64,000 nt of DNA from Paralithodes platypus (taxonomy: Eukaryota; Arthropoda; Malacostraca; Decapoda; Lithodidae): contig CM064552.1 in the NCBI GenBank assembly GCA_032716605.1, positions 1,657,007 through 1,721,006 on the forward strand, read 5' to 3'. The notes beneath the pieces are model-generated. The model made no database searches. It saw only the letters and a program-made list of their open reading frames with translations, and was not told the origin of the DNA. The position numbers were made by a program, and so were the translations under genes. Below, piece after piece: positions 33,300 through 45,290 of the stretch. Every line of letters begins with the position of its first letter. Within the stretch, counting starts at the first letter, position 1.

Positions 33300-35040
33300 T
33301 CCCTCTCCCTTTCTCTACCTCTACCTCCATCCCCCTATCATACTATCCCCAACTCCTACCATACCCCCCCCCCACCTCTACTCCTACCATACCCCCCTCC
33401 CCCCACCTCTACTCCTACCATAACCCCCTCCCATCTACACCCCACCCACCTCTACTCCTACCAATACCCCCCTCCCCCCAACTCTACTCCTACCATAAAC
33501 CCCCCTCCCCCTCCCCCCCCCACCTCTACTCCTACCAATACCCCCCTCCCCCACCCTATACTCCGACCATACCCCCCTCCCCCCACCTTCTACTCCTACC
33601 CATACCCCCCGCCCCTCCCCCCCCCACCGCTACTCCTACCATCATCCATACACCCCCTCCCCCCACCTCTACTCCTACCATACCCCCTCCCCCCACCTCA
33701 CTCCTACCATACCCCCCTCCCCCCACCTCTAACTCCTACCAGACCCCCCTCCCACCCCCCACCTCTACTTCTACTCCTACCATATAACCCCCCCTCCCAC
33801 CTCTACTGCTACCCATAAATACCCCCCCCCACCTCTACTCCTACCATAACCCCCCTCCCTACGCCTACCATACCCCCCCCCACCTCTACTCCCTCCATAA
33901 CCCCACCCCACCTCTACTCCTACCATACCCCCCCACCTCTACTCCCTACCATACCCCCTCCCATACACCTACCAGACCCCCCCCCACCTCTACTTACTCC
34001 TACCATACCCCCCCCCACCTCTACTCCTACCATTAACCCCCACCCCCCACCTCTACTCCTACCATACCCCCCCCACCTCTACTCCTACCATACCCCCCTC
34101 CCCATACTCCTACCATACCCCCCCCCCTCTACTACCATACCCCCCCACCTCTACTCCCTACCATACTCCCCTACCATACCCCCCCCTATAACCCCCCATC
34201 CCAGGCTCCCACCATACCCTCCCCCACCTCTACTCCTACCATACCCCCCCCACCTCTACTCCCTAACCATCCCCCCTCCCATACCCCCCCACACCTCTAC
34301 TTCTACCATACCCCCCCACCTCTACTCCTTCACCTCTACTCCTATCCATAACCCCCCCCCCCATACACCCTCCCATGCTCCTCCCATACCCCCCACCCAG
34401 CCCCCCCTCTACTCCTACCATACCCCCCCCACCTCTACTCCCCTACCATAACACCCCCCTCCCCCCCTCCCTACTCCTACCATACACCCCACACCTCTGC
34501 TACCATACCCCCCCCACCTCTACTCCTACCATACCCCCCCCACCTCTACTCCTACCATACCCCCCTCCCATACTCCTAACCATACCCCCCCATACCCCCT
34601 CCCATGCTCCCTACCCATACCCCCCCCACCTCTACTTCCTACCATACCCCCCCCATCCTCTACTCCTACCATCCCCACCCTCCCATACCCCCCCCCTCTA
34701 CTACATACCCCCCCACCCCCCTCTACTCCTACCCATACCCCCCCATACCCCCCTGCACATGCTCCTACCTAACCCCCCACCCCCACCTCTACTCCTACCA
34801 TAACCCCCCCCCACCTCTACTCCTAACCATACCCCTACCATACCCCCCCCGACCTCTACTCCTACCATACCCCCCTCCCATACTCCTACCATACCCCCCC
34901 CAACCCCCTTCCCACCTCTACTCCTACCATACCCCCCCCCCCCCCCCCACTTCTACTCCTACCATAACCCCCCCCCACTCTACTCCTACCATACCCCCCG
35001 CTCCCCCCATACCCCCTTATACCATATTATCCCGTCCCCC
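33300..35040. repeat. C-rich degenerate minisatellite, 1.7 kb
   Basis: Irregular units of about 25-30 bp built from CTCTACTCCTACCATACCCCCC with variable C runs and CTCCC patches. One strand is almost free of G. The frequent one-base differences in C runs suggest that part of the variation may be sequencing error. Proline-rich frames here are artefacts. Confidence 0.92.
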
Positions 35041-35278
35041 CTACATCAACAATGGGGTTATTATCCATCACCTAGCATAATAGCTCTTAAGGTACATTTG
35101 TCCTACCTCCCCCTCCCCCCCCCACTCTCTCACACACACACACACTCTCTCTCTCTCTCTCTCTCTTCAAAAATAGTGTAAAATGTAGCACCCGATTCAC
35201 CCTACCTATTTTCATCATATATCTAACCTTCATCATCACCATCATTATTATAATTATCATCTCTATCAATATCATCAT
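35041..35278. other. Short nonrepetitive DNA with CA/CT tracts, before the gap
   Basis: CA and CT tracts at about 35132-35166, then an ATC-rich trinucleotide region at 35215-35278. Confidence 0.6.
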
Positions 35279-35378
35279 NNNNNNNNNNNNNNNNNNNNNN
35301 NNNNNNNNNNNNNNNNNNNNNNNNNNNNNNNNNNNNNNNNNNNNNNNNNNNNNNNNNNNNNNNNNNNNNNNNNNNNNN
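35279..35378. other. Assembly gap (100 N)
   Basis: Exactly 100 unknown bases, the conventional placeholder for a gap of unknown size. Linkage across it rests on scaffolding, so the two sides may not be truly 100 bp apart. Confidence 0.99.
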
Positions 35379-35639
35379 GAGAGGAGACGGACCAATGGAG
35401 AGAGGCGAGAGCACTTGAACAAGAAAGAGAAGAGAGCGTGCTGTGTTGTTACAGTTACAAGGAAAGTTAGTATCCTCAGAAACCTTAGCGTTCCATGTCA
35501 TTCCGAGGATTATACTGGAAGTGGAAGGTAGATGAGGAGGCTGTTTTAGTGCACTACACTCTTTACAGTTGTGCAACATACTGTCGTACTCTCTTCTTTA
35601 ACTGTCTCTACTGAAAAAACTATTTACAATTTTCGGAGG
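35379..35639. other. Nonrepetitive DNA after the gap
   Basis: No repeat or gene recognised; possibly the 3' UTR of the adjacent LINE. Confidence 0.35.
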
Positions 35640-36294
35640 GAAGTTTGTTCCCAGGTAACACATAGGTCTTGTAGGTGAAAAAGCTGTTCCACAAATACTA
35701 GTGGCTGAACTTTTTCAATATTCTAATTTCCAGCCATGGTTGCGTGTTGTATTTATAGTAGAGGCTAAACATTGTTTGCTACTTATCCACATTGTCAAGA
35801 ACCCATTAAGTATTTTAAAAACTTCAATGGGGAGCGGAGCTTCGTAGTCTGCGTGTCTCCAACGGGAAGAATATCAAGAGCTCTCAACCGGTCCTCATAG
35901 CTCATCATTCTTCTAAGCGATGGAAATAAGCTTTTGTAGCCTTAGCTTGTACTCTTATTCCAGTCGCTCTACTATCTTTCCTTCCTGAGTGCTGGAGATC
36001 CAGAATTGAACAGCATACTCCCAGGAGATAGGCCATATCAGAGCGGTTGTCAAAAAGTTGATGACTATTTCCTTATTTGCTATACTTAAATTGTCCCTCT
36101 TAATATATCCCAATAATTTCTGAGCTTCTGTTTTCTCCTACTTCAATGCACTGCTTGGAAAACTTAAGGTCACTGCTAATCAGAACACCCAAATCCCTTT
36201 CCAAGTCAGTCACTTCCAGAGGCATGCTAGAACCATTCCGTGTTTCCAGACACATGGACTCAATGTACCTTGAATATGGCTGCCTGTCACTCAT
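35640..36294 (-). pseudogene. CR1-like LINE RT fragment
   Basis: The translation of 36100-36294 contains the block TDLERDLGVLISSDLKFSKQC, typical of the region C-terminal to the RT palm of CR1-like elements. Downstream, further recognisable but frameshifted pieces continue to about 35640. It belongs to a family different from those at 1148-2359 and 41100-43040. Both ends are truncated and it is not functional. Confidence 0.7.
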
Positions 36295-36844
36295 TTAATT
36301 TGTTTGGGGGACACTAGATACTAGCAGCTTTGCCTTGTGTATCCTTCTTACACGATTTATAACAACTCAAACAAAAAAAAAAGCTAAAACACATTAAATA
36401 TTCTATAGGTATATATGCTCTATAGCTATATGATATGAGATACATCCCGAGATATATATATCTTGATAATATATAGATGCTATTAGGTACTATATCAGAT
36501 ATAATCTAATATATCCGCATCGGTAATATATATCTTATATATAGACATACATTATACATATTGATATATATATATTTATCTAGATAGTATATTATATCTA
36601 TAGATCTTATATATATATCTGATCCTGTACTCTCTATTATTCTATCATAGTCTCACTGTCTAGTCTATATATACCTCTATATAGATATATTATACGCTAT
36701 CAAGTTTATATATATAGATATATATAGATTTTTACGATATAGCTAATATGAGATATAGAGAGAGGGGTAGTATTAAGTGCAGTACAAGCCACCGTGCAAT
36801 ATCGCCCGAGCTTAATTGTAGAATGATAGGCGGAGAGGAGATTT
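36295..36844. repeat. AT-rich degenerate TA/ATAG region
   Basis: Imperfect TATATA, ATATCTAG and similar motifs from about 36380 to 36760. No gene. Confidence 0.7.
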
Positions 36845-37233
36845 GACCCCCCTTACCCCCTCCCCCCTCTATGCCTCCTCCATCAGTCAGCTACCCCCCC
36901 CCCCCACCCTACCCCCCCGTCTCAACCCCTCTCAATCCCTCTCCTCCCTCTATACCTCTCTCTCCTCTCTCCTCGCCGTCTCCATCCCACTCTCTCTCCC
37001 TCACTCTCCTAAGTCTCTCTCTCTCGGGCTCTGCATCTATCGCATCCTCAGCCATCTCAATCATCTCTCTCCTCTCACCCTCTCTCCTCTCTCTTGGTTG
37101 TGTGAGCGAGCTTGTAGAGAGCTTTGCTTCTGTTTTCCATGTGTCGCGCCAAACTTACATTCGCCATACTCATGAGGCGAAGTATCTTAAATCGCCAACA
37201 TAACTAGCTAATCGCAAAACCGAAGATATAATG

Positions 37234-37293
<60 letters not shown>

Positions 37294-37460
37294 GCCAGAA
37301 AAGCTGACATGAGAATAATAAGAGTGGGGGGGGGGGTAGTCTAGGCATGGGTGTAGGTTGTTGGGCAGGGTTTTTGAAGGTAGGTTGCCGCTGGTTGATT
37401 TAACAACATATAATCGGTACCACGCGATTTGACTATGCATGAACATGGGATACATAATGC
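36845..37460. repeat. Polypyrimidine block, spacer and GA tract
   Basis: C/T-rich 36845-37095; mixed sequence; (GA)n 37230-37287; a G run at 37325-37336; nonrepetitive to 37460. Frames here are low complexity. Confidence 0.8.
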
Positions 37461-37679
37461 GATATACCAGTACTATTAATGATATAAATACTAATAATCA
37501 TGGAGGTATTTATGACTTCAAGCCATTATGTTAAGGGGGTCACAGGCTTTATTTGTTTTTATCTCTCTTTCCCTGGCTTGTATCCATTCGGCCCCATATA
37601 TATTGTATTACGCTGAAGATGTCTTGAGATAATATACGAAAGCTTGGTGTTCCATTATTTCAGTTTTCCTAGCGAGTTT

Positions 37680-37736
<57 letters not shown>

Positions 37737-37766
37737 GAGTAATTATGTTAATATATGGTGATAGAG

Positions 37767-37800
<34 letters not shown>

Positions 37801-38057
37801 TGTTTATGTGTGTGAGAGAATGAGAGAGAGAGAGAGAGAGTGTGTGTGTGTGTGTGTTTGTGTGTGCTTGAAAGAATGCGAAAGATAGTGTGTGTGATGG
37901 AGAGAGTGTGTGAGAGTGAGTAAGAGAGAGAGAGAGAGAGCGCTAGCTACTGGTATAAGATATAGTGTTAGTATTATGAGCCGCAATAGGAGACAGTGTA
38001 TTAATGTCCCGGCTATACCTCTCAGCTTAGCCAGATTTGTTGTCTCCTTAACTGTTA
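37461..38057. repeat. Unique DNA, TA tract and GA/GT tracts
   Basis: Nonrepetitive to 37680, (TA)n 37683-37733, GA/GT tracts 37770-37940, then nonrepetitive. Confidence 0.8.
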
Positions 38058-38589
38058 TTAAGCTTGAAGGGTTATAGGTGAATTATAAGCTTGAAGGGTT
38101 ATAGGTGAATTATCTGTGTTCCAACCTACCGCAGTTTTACAGTTAAGTGCTAAGCTGACAGCTATCTTTAGTAACAGTTGTAGTTGTTAGTTTATTATAA
38201 TTTATATAATTGGACAAATCATGAATTGATTAAATAAATAAATAAACGAATATTTATATATATACACAATTATACACCTGTTTACCTTATACTTGCCTGC
38301 CTTCTTTCCTACCCTTCCCTCCTTCCTATCTACTTACTTATCAACCTACCTACCTACCTACCTATCTATCTACCTACCTACCAACCAACTTACCTACCTA
38401 CCTATCTACCTACCAACCAACTTACCTACCTACCTACCTACCTACCTACCTACCTACCTACCAACCAACCTACCTACCTACCAACCTACCTACTTACCTA
38501 CCTACCTATTTACTTGTCGTACTTCTGTCTTGCCGGCCTACTTACTGTACTGTTCTAGTATGTGTTGCTTTGTGTGTGTGTGTAATTCA
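38058..38589. repeat. 27-bp direct duplication and CTAC tetranucleotide array
   Basis: A block with AGCTTGAAGGGTTATAGGTG occurs twice at about 38060-38113. (CTAC)n with CAAC interruptions at about 38285-38515. Confidence 0.85.
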
Positions 38590-39058
38590 CTTACTTGTTC
38601 GTCAAGGGGAATCCACGCAATGCGAGCTAAGCTCATTATTATCGCGCCTCCTTAACTGGGAATGTTTTGCGTGAAATGCATGTTAAGTGTTTATGTATCA
38701 TTGGAATGGCTGTGGATGTGTGTGTAGTCTGTATTTTAGCCAATTGGCGACATCTGGATACGAAGGCTTAGGGATAATCTGTACGGTACCATTCTCACTA
38801 CGGTACCAGTCTCACCCGAAGGCTTAGGTTGACCAGTAACTTGGTTGACCAGTACAATACCCATCTCACCTTGTAACCGATCACCAACCCCAGATGGAAC
38901 GTCACAACTTCGTCCACTTATACCAGGTTCTTATTTATACTGCTAGGTGAACAGAGGCTACACCATTAGGAGACTTGCCCAAATGTCTTCCCCGCCCAGG
39001 TCTTGAACTCGGGACCTTCTGGTTGTGAGCCAGACGCGCTATCTGTTACGCCACGGGG

Positions 39059-39062
<4 letters not shown>
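38590..39062 (-). repeat. tRNA(Val)-derived SINE, about 470 bp, complete
   Basis: In reverse complement the head (about 39000-39060) has a tRNA-like anticodon arm TCTGG-CTCACAA-CCAGA, giving CAC at the anticodon position (Val), and a B box GAGTTCAAGACC. The body shares TAAATA, CCTAAGCCTTCG, GTCGCCAATTGGC and CCCCTTGACGAACAAGTAA blocks with the copy at 54027-54505. The head directly abuts a GT/CA tract. Confidence 0.82.
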
Positions 39063-39125
<63 letters not shown>

Positions 39126-39229
39126 AGTGAGTGTGTGTGTGTGAGTGAGTGAGTGATTGAGTGAGTGTGTGTGTGTGAGTGAGTGTATGTATGTGTGTGT
39201 GTGTGTGTGTGGTGTCTGCGCTGCTGCTA
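39061..39229. repeat. GT/GTGA microsatellite
   Basis: (GT)n and GTGA repeats directly next to the SINE head. Confidence 0.95.
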
Positions 39230-39910
39230 TTAAAGGTGTCTGTGATGCTGTGAGAGATGTAGATGATGGTGTGTACTGTGCTGTGAGAGGTCTGTGTAGT
39301 GCTGGGAGATGTATATGTGTCTGTGTGAGATGTTTAGATGATGGTGTGTACTGTGCTGTGAGAGGTCTGTGTAGTGCTGGGAGAGGTATATGTGTCTGTG
39401 TGGAGTCTGTGAGATGTTTGAGATGCTGTTAGAGATGTGTGTGATGCTGTGTACTGTAGTGGTATGAGAGGAATGTGTGCTGTGTGGAGTCTATGAGAGG
39501 TGTGTGTGATGTTAGATAAATGTATGCTGATGTGTACTGTGCTGTGAGAGGTACAGTATGTGTAGTACTGTGTGTGGAGTCTGTGAGAGAGAGTGAGATG
39601 TGTATGTGCTGCTGTAAGAGATGTGTGTGATGCTGTGTACTGTGTTGTGAGAGGTATGTGTAGTACTGTGTGTGGAGTCTGTGAGAGAGAGTGAGATGTG
39701 TATGTGCTTCTGTAAGAGATGTGTGTGATGCTGTGTACTGTGTTGTGAGAGGTATGTGTAGTGCTGTGTGTGGAGTCTGTGAGAGAGAGTGAGATGTGTA
39801 TGTGCTGCTGTAAGAGATGTGTGTGATGCTGTGTACTGTGTTGTGAGAGGTATGTGTAGTGCTGTGTGTGGAGTCTGTGTGAGAGAGAGAGGGAGAGGTG
39901 TGTCTGTGCT
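39230..39910. repeat. 98-bp minisatellite and related shorter repeats
   Basis: TGTGGAGTCTGTG recurs at about 39573, 39671, 39769 and 39867, a 98-bp period; upstream 39255-39410 has a duplication of about 85 bp with GATGGTGTGTACTGTG. The Thr/Ser/His-rich frames on the minus strand are artefacts. Confidence 0.88.
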
Positions 39911-40235
39911 GGTGCTCTTGGCCCGGCCCCCACCACCACCACCACCACGAGAAAGCCGCCTTTTGGTCGCTCAGTTAATCCTATAAGGTACGGCCGGGGA
40001 TTACTGCCAGGTGTATTATACCATGGGGGGGGGGGGGGTTGATGGAGGGAGGACGGGTAGGGAAGGGGATGGTGAGGGAGGGAGACGGGGGAGGAGGTTG
40101 ATGGAGGGGAGGGAGGTTGATGGAGGGAGACGGGGGGAGGGAGGAAAGAGAGGTTGATGGAGGGAGACTGGGGGAGGGGGAGAGGTTGATGAAGGGAGGA
40201 GAGGAGGGCGGTAGATGGAGGGAGACGGGGGGAGG
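39911..40235. repeat. Spacer and G/A-rich tract
   Basis: Short nonrepetitive segment, then degenerate GGAGGGAGACGGGGG repeats, 40023-40235. Confidence 0.8.
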
Positions 40236-40578
40236 GATTACAAAGAAAATCAAGCAACAACAGTCCTGTTGACCCCTCTAGGCTGTCCAACAGTGGTTTA
40301 GAGTGGTTAAGGGAAAATTGGAAAGGGAACTACTGCCCTGGAACTAATGTCCGTGGCAGGATTAGGAAGTTAGTAGGGAACAGATGGGTTAGTAACATAA
40401 CACAGTTATAAGTGATCTTTCGTATATCTGGGAAAAAGAGAATAACGTCTTGGTAATATACTGTATATACGCAATAATCCTTGATGAATCTGAAGGGGAA
40501 ACAAAATAAAGTTATTCATTTACAAACGCAGTCAGTCGCGGGCTTGATGCGAGATATTTGTCTAAGCGAAGTTTAAAA
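40236..40578 (-). repeat. LINE 3'-end copy (same family as 41100-43040)
   Basis: Matches the 3' UTR of the neighbouring LINE (AATCAAGCAACAACAG, CCAACAGTGGTTTAGAG, GGAAAGGGAACTACTGCC). It is strongly 5'-truncated and its 3' end abuts the G-rich tract. Confidence 0.78.
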
Positions 40579-41095
40579 GAGGGTAGTAGAGGGAAGGTAG
40601 GAGAGGGAGGTTGATGGAGGGAGTGGATCGAAGGGGGAGGGGGGGGTGAAGGAGGGACGCTTGGTGGGAGGGGAATAAGAGGGAGGGGGAGGAGAGGAAG
40701 AGAGAGGGAATAGATGGAGGTGGAGGTGATAAGGAATAGATAGGGAATGGATGGATTTATTGAAGGAGGGGAAAAAGAGAGAGAATAGATAGAGGGGGAG
40801 GGGGTTAGGAGGGAAGCTTGGGGAAGAAGGAGGTGGAAGAATATGAGCGTGGAAGGGGGTATGGAGAAGGGTGAGTGAATGAGGATATGGAGGAAAAGGG
40901 GAGATGGGGGATAGGGTGAGAGAGCGATGGAGATATGGGAAGAGGGAAGGAGGTGGAGTTAAGGTAGAGTAAGCTAAGGAGTAGGAAGGTGGTTAAGGGA
41001 TAGAGCGAAGGAAAGGTAGGTGGATGAGTGAGGTGGAGGGAGGGAGGAGTTAAAATGTGGAGAAATGGGGGTGGAGAATAGGAGAGTGATGGTAC
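40579..41095. repeat. Purine-rich GGGA/GAGG region
   Basis: Irregular G/A-rich sequence between two LINE 3' ends of the same family. No gene. Confidence 0.8.
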
Positions 41096-41099
41096 AAAG

Positions 41100-43040
41100 G
41101 AGTACAAAGGAAATTAAGCGACAACAGAGCTAGTGACCCTTCTAGGCTGCTTGTCCTCCAAAACACTGAGGATCAAGTGTCCAAACAGTGGTTTAGAGTG
41201 GGCAAGGGAACATTGGAAAGGGAACTACTGCCCTGGAACTAATGTCCGTGCAGGGACTAGGAAAGTTAGTAGGGGACATATGGGTTAGTACTGAGGGGGA
41301 GGATAAAATAAAGTTATTAATTTACAAAACGCAGTCAGTCGCGGGTTTGATGCGAGATATTTGTCTAGGCGGAATTTAAATGAATCAACGGTGCTGCGGT
41401 CTATAAACGTCTCGGGGAAGCCCATTCCACAAGTTGACAACTCGATGTTGAAGAAGAAATTCTTAGATTCGTGTGAGTTAAAAGATTTACCAATAATTTT
41501 GCAACCGTTTCCCCGCGTGTAATTAGATTGGTCGATAGTGAAGTACTTACTACAGTTCATATTGGTCGATGCCTTTGATGATTTTGAACACTTGAATTAA
41601 GTTACCTCTTAATCTGCGCTGGGTTAAAGGAAATAGATTTAATTCTCTAAGACGCTCTTCGTATGGTTTGTTCTTTAGGCTAGGTATCATTTTGGTAACT
41701 CTACGTTGAACTCGTTCTAGCTTGTTTATGTCTTTTTGGTAATAAGGGCACCAGCATTGAACGCAGTATTCCAGAAGAGGGCGGACTAAGGAATTGTAAA
41801 GGGTTAGGATAACGTCTTTGGATTTATGCTCAAATGACCTGCCTATAAAGCCAATTATTTTGTTTGCCTTCTTAACAACTTCTGAACATTGTTGGCTCGG
41901 TTTTAGGTTACTCCGACTATTGATACTCCCAGATCGGTTTCTCTGTTTACATTCTTAAGCTGAGTGCCATTCATCGAATAGTTTGCTTTCTCATTTTGGT
42001 ATTCGATATTGTAGTACTTTACATTTATCCGCATTGAAACTCATTTGCCAAATTTGGGCCCAATGTGACAATTTATCTAGATTGTGTTGCATATCGTCAA
42101 CTTGTTCTTTTGAGAGTACGCTATTTGCAATTTTTGTATCGTCAGCAAATTTTGAGATTGTACAGGTGAGACCCTCATCTATGTCGTTGATGTAAATTAC
42201 AAAGAGAATTGGTCCTAGTACCGATCCCTGGGGTACCCCCGCTACTACTTACATTGGTCCATTTAGATGCCTTACCGTTTATGACTACTCTTGCTTTCTG
42301 TCGAGCCAATTTTCTATCCATTTCAACACACCATCTTGTATTCCATGTGCTTTTAGTTTTAGCAGTAAACGTTTGTGGGGAACTTTGTCAAAGGCCTTTT
42401 GAAAATCAAGGTATATAATATCTACAGCTTTACTCTCATCGTAGAGGTTGAGGATATCGTGGAAGAAGTCTAAGAGGTTTGTTAAACAGGAACGTTTTTT
42501 ACGAAAGCCGTGTTGAGTATCTTTAACCCGTGGAGCCCCGGCTAGTTTTGTATTGTTTGTTCACCAGAACCCGGCCGGTTTTCAAAAAAATTGTTTTATT
42601 CCAGAAACAATAGCGAATGGGTTAGGAATGAAGGAAAAACCACGAAAAAAACGCTCAAAAAGCTTAAAGAATGGTCCTACAGAGCCCCCGAAAACGTATT
42701 TTACAAGAGTAAAAAATTGAAGGCAATTACCCCCAAAAAACAGGTTATTGCGCGCTCACGCGCACGCACGTGGACTTTGAGAGTTTTCAACCATCGGCAC
42801 GGTTGCGTGGGATACGTACACAGTTCCCATACAAATCTGAGCCCTCTCGAGTGGCTACACCTGAGGTTACGGTCGGAGCAATTAGGGTGACTCGTCAGAC
42901 GCGTCGCTGGGGCTGTGCGTTACATACATCGCCGACGCGCCAGACGCGTCGCTGGGGCTGGACGGGTTAAGTATGTTATTTTCCTCTAAGTGATTTACGA
43001 GTCCGTCTCCTATGACCGTTTCTAGCATTTTACATACAAT
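41100..43040 (-). pseudogene. CR1/L2-like LINE RT and 3' UTR, 5'-truncated, split by F4 MITE
   Basis: Reading leftwards from 43040: CKMLETVIGDGLVNHLEENN, then (after the F4 insertion) QHGFRKK-type and LDFQKAFDKVPHKRLL-type blocks, GVPQGSVLGP-type sequence with frameshifts, CTISKFADDTKIA with the catalytic FADD at about 42132-42143, and SFNADKCKVL. The terminal part (41285-41560) includes NYTRGNGCKIIGKSFNSHESKNF and TVDSFKFRLDKYL. Several one-base frameshifts break it. The 3' UTR is about 41100-41280, with a repeated TTTGTACTCC-like tail. Missing endonuclease. Related 3' fragments are at 1-180, 10473-11345, 15893-16765, 40236-40578 and 51616-51757. Confidence 0.85.
42523..42970. mobile_element. 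F4 MITE (440 bp) inserted at TTAA in the LINE RT
   Basis: The element 42527-42966 lies between TTAA copies at 42523-42526 and 42967-42970. Ends are CCCGTGGAGCCCCGGC and, in reverse complement, CCCGTCCAGCCCCAGC. Removing it with one TTAA makes the LINE read continuously (NNILKDTQHGF). Near its right end CAGACGCGTCGCTGGGGCTG occurs twice, 45 bp apart. Confidence 0.88.
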
Positions 43041-43452
43041 GGTGGTGAAGTGAGGGAGGAAGTGGTGGAGGGAATATAAGGACCTGACCATCAGTCAGCT
43101 AATCCTAACTAATTAAAGGACGCCATTGAGCCTAAACAATGGACCAATTTTTCGGTTGGTAATTCTTGAGTTAGGTCCTCCAAGTTGAGTTTGGTACTGC
43201 GTTTAATAATTATATATTGTTCTATATTATTTAGTACATAGTAATTTAGAATTATTGTATTATTTAGCACGTATTATTTTACAGTTATTACTACTTATTT
43301 TGTTGTTTTAATAGGGTACATATCTGTGTGTTCTAACTATACTGTTCTACTACGTTCTTGTGTTCGTCCTCTAAATGTTAATAACAAATGTGTACATAAA
43401 TGGTAAATACGTATATAGATAATCATTAATAAAGACTAGAAGGAAAAGTGGC

Positions 43453-43454
<2 letters not shown>
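43041..43454. other. AT-rich nonrepetitive DNA
   Basis: No gene. Short direct repeats of ATTATTTAG(T/C)AC at about 43227-43275. Confidence 0.5.
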
Positions 43455-43522
<68 letters not shown>

Positions 43523-43641
43523 GAGGGGGAGAGAGAGAGAGAGAGAGAGAGGCAGGTCCGTTTATCAACCTACACCAACACTTTCACAGAGTTTATAAGG
43601 GGTAAATTGGCCACGTTTACAGTTTAATGCTCTCTTTAGAC

Positions 43642-43689
<48 letters not shown>

Positions 43690-44459
43690 CCTCTCTCTCT
43701 CTCTCCTTACATTATTCACTTCTACTTTACTGTCCTATTCTTCCACTATAAACTGTCTATGTCTGGTAGTATTAAGGCCGGACCACCTAGTTGGAACCCC
43801 AAGGTCTGTGTGGTCCGAGTATCTGTGTAACTCTGTGTAACTCCTTCCCCCTTCTCCTTCTTCCCCTGTTCCTTCTCTTCTTCTTCGTCCTTCTTCTCTT
43901 CCTCCCCTCCTCCTCCTCCTCCCCCCCTTCCTCCTTCTCTTCTTCCCCTCCTCCATTTCTCTTTCTTCCCCTCCTCCATCTCTTCTTCCCCCCTTCCTCC
44001 TTCTCTTCTTCCCCCCTTCCTCCTTCTCTTCATCATCCCCTTCCCCATCTCCTATTCTTCCCTCATTTAATATTATCCTTGTTCCACACCATGGCTAGTT
44101 GAACAGTACAGTTTTAGTACACAGTACATGTCTACCAAATTTCAATTATTTTTCCTCTACTCCCTTTTCTCCTCCTCCCCCACCTCCTTCTTAATTCTTC
44201 TTCTTTTCGTCTTCGTCTTCTTCTTCATACCGGAAGTGACGTCATTGAGTATCAGTAAGGCAGAAAAAGGGACACACGCCAACGTTTTCTATACCATCCA
44301 CCCTCCCATTTTCTGCGCGCGGTTCTCTTTTGCCCCTCGTACTGCATCCTCACCGTATTCTTAGGGCCTGTATTGTTATGCCAAGGTCTATATAGAGCTT
44401 GTGTTATGCCAACTTCCGAGATCTGACCCCACACCCCACACCTGACACTATTGTATGAC
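43455..44459. repeat. GA, CA and CTT/TCC tracts with spacers
   Basis: (GA)n 43455-43551, (CA)n 43643-43688, polypyrimidine TTCTTCCCC repeats about 43845-44060, T/C-rich 44140-44230. Intervening sequence is nonrepetitive. No gene. Confidence 0.88.
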
Positions 44460-44810
44460 TATAACCTTTATTATATGAATCTACCACCATCACTTACCAC
44501 CATTTATGACTACCACTATTATATATATCTACCACCATCGCCTACCACCACTATAACTACCACTTTCACCTACCAACATTATAACTGCCAACCTTAGTAA
44601 ATAACAACTACTATCACCAATCACAATCACTACCACTATAACCATTATAGCTGCCACCATTATAAATATCTACCACAATCACTACCACTGTCACCTATCA
44701 CAATAATTGCGACTATTACCTACCACAATCACTATCACCCACCACTATTACAACTATCAACATTATTATATGTCTACCACTATAACCTACCACAATCAGT
44801 GGATGAGAGC
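44460..44810. repeat. ACC/ACT trinucleotide-rich region
   Basis: Degenerate CTACCACCATCAC-type repeats. Confidence 0.85.
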
Positions 44811-45045
44811 TGGTCCTATCCAGAGTGAGGTTTGGCATCCTCTACTCTCCCTTAGCCGTTTCAGTCTGTTTCTTTTCCTGTACCATTTTTCCTTCAAGGT
44901 GCTAGCGAGATCGCCCGATTGAGTGGCACTGCTAGAGGGGCTGCAGAAGGTGGGGGTATTGGCCCGGGGATGCAAGCCCGTGGGCTGATGATCCCCTCCC
45001 CCGCTGCCCTCTCAGAGACGAATATCATCTCACCCTGGCCCCTTC
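44811..45045. other. Nonrepetitive block, possible retroelement 3' end
   Basis: GC-richer sequence ending in CCTTCGGGTACTACAATAAC that passes into CAATAA repeats, a layout like that of a retroposon with a simple-repeat tail. Not identified. Confidence 0.3.
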
Positions 45046-45290
45046 GGGTACTACAATAACAATAACCACCATCAACTACCACCAATAACAATAACCACCA
45101 TCAACTACCACCAATAACAATAACCACCATCAACTACCACCAATATAGCTACCAACCTTCTTATATATCAACCACCAATATAGCTACCAACCTTCTTATA
45201 TATCAACCACCAATATAGCTACCAACCTTCTTATATATCAACCACCAATATAGCTACCAACCTTCTTATATATCAACCACCACCACCTAC
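45046..45290. repeat. 29-bp x3 and 35-bp x4 tandem repeats
   Basis: A 29-bp unit with CAATAACAATAACCACC three times, then a 35-bp unit with TATAGCTACCAACCTTC four times (TAGCT at 45146, 45181, 45216, 45251). The units are nearly identical, so the arrays are young. Confidence 0.92.

Noticed and set aside
34375..35080. Proline-rich extensin-like frames
   Set aside because: Pure by-product of a CCC/TAC minisatellite next to an assembly gap.
39334..40290. 318-codon minus-strand frame rich in Ser, His and Thr
   Set aside because: Covers the 98-bp GT-rich minisatellite and a G-rich tract; no conserved motif.
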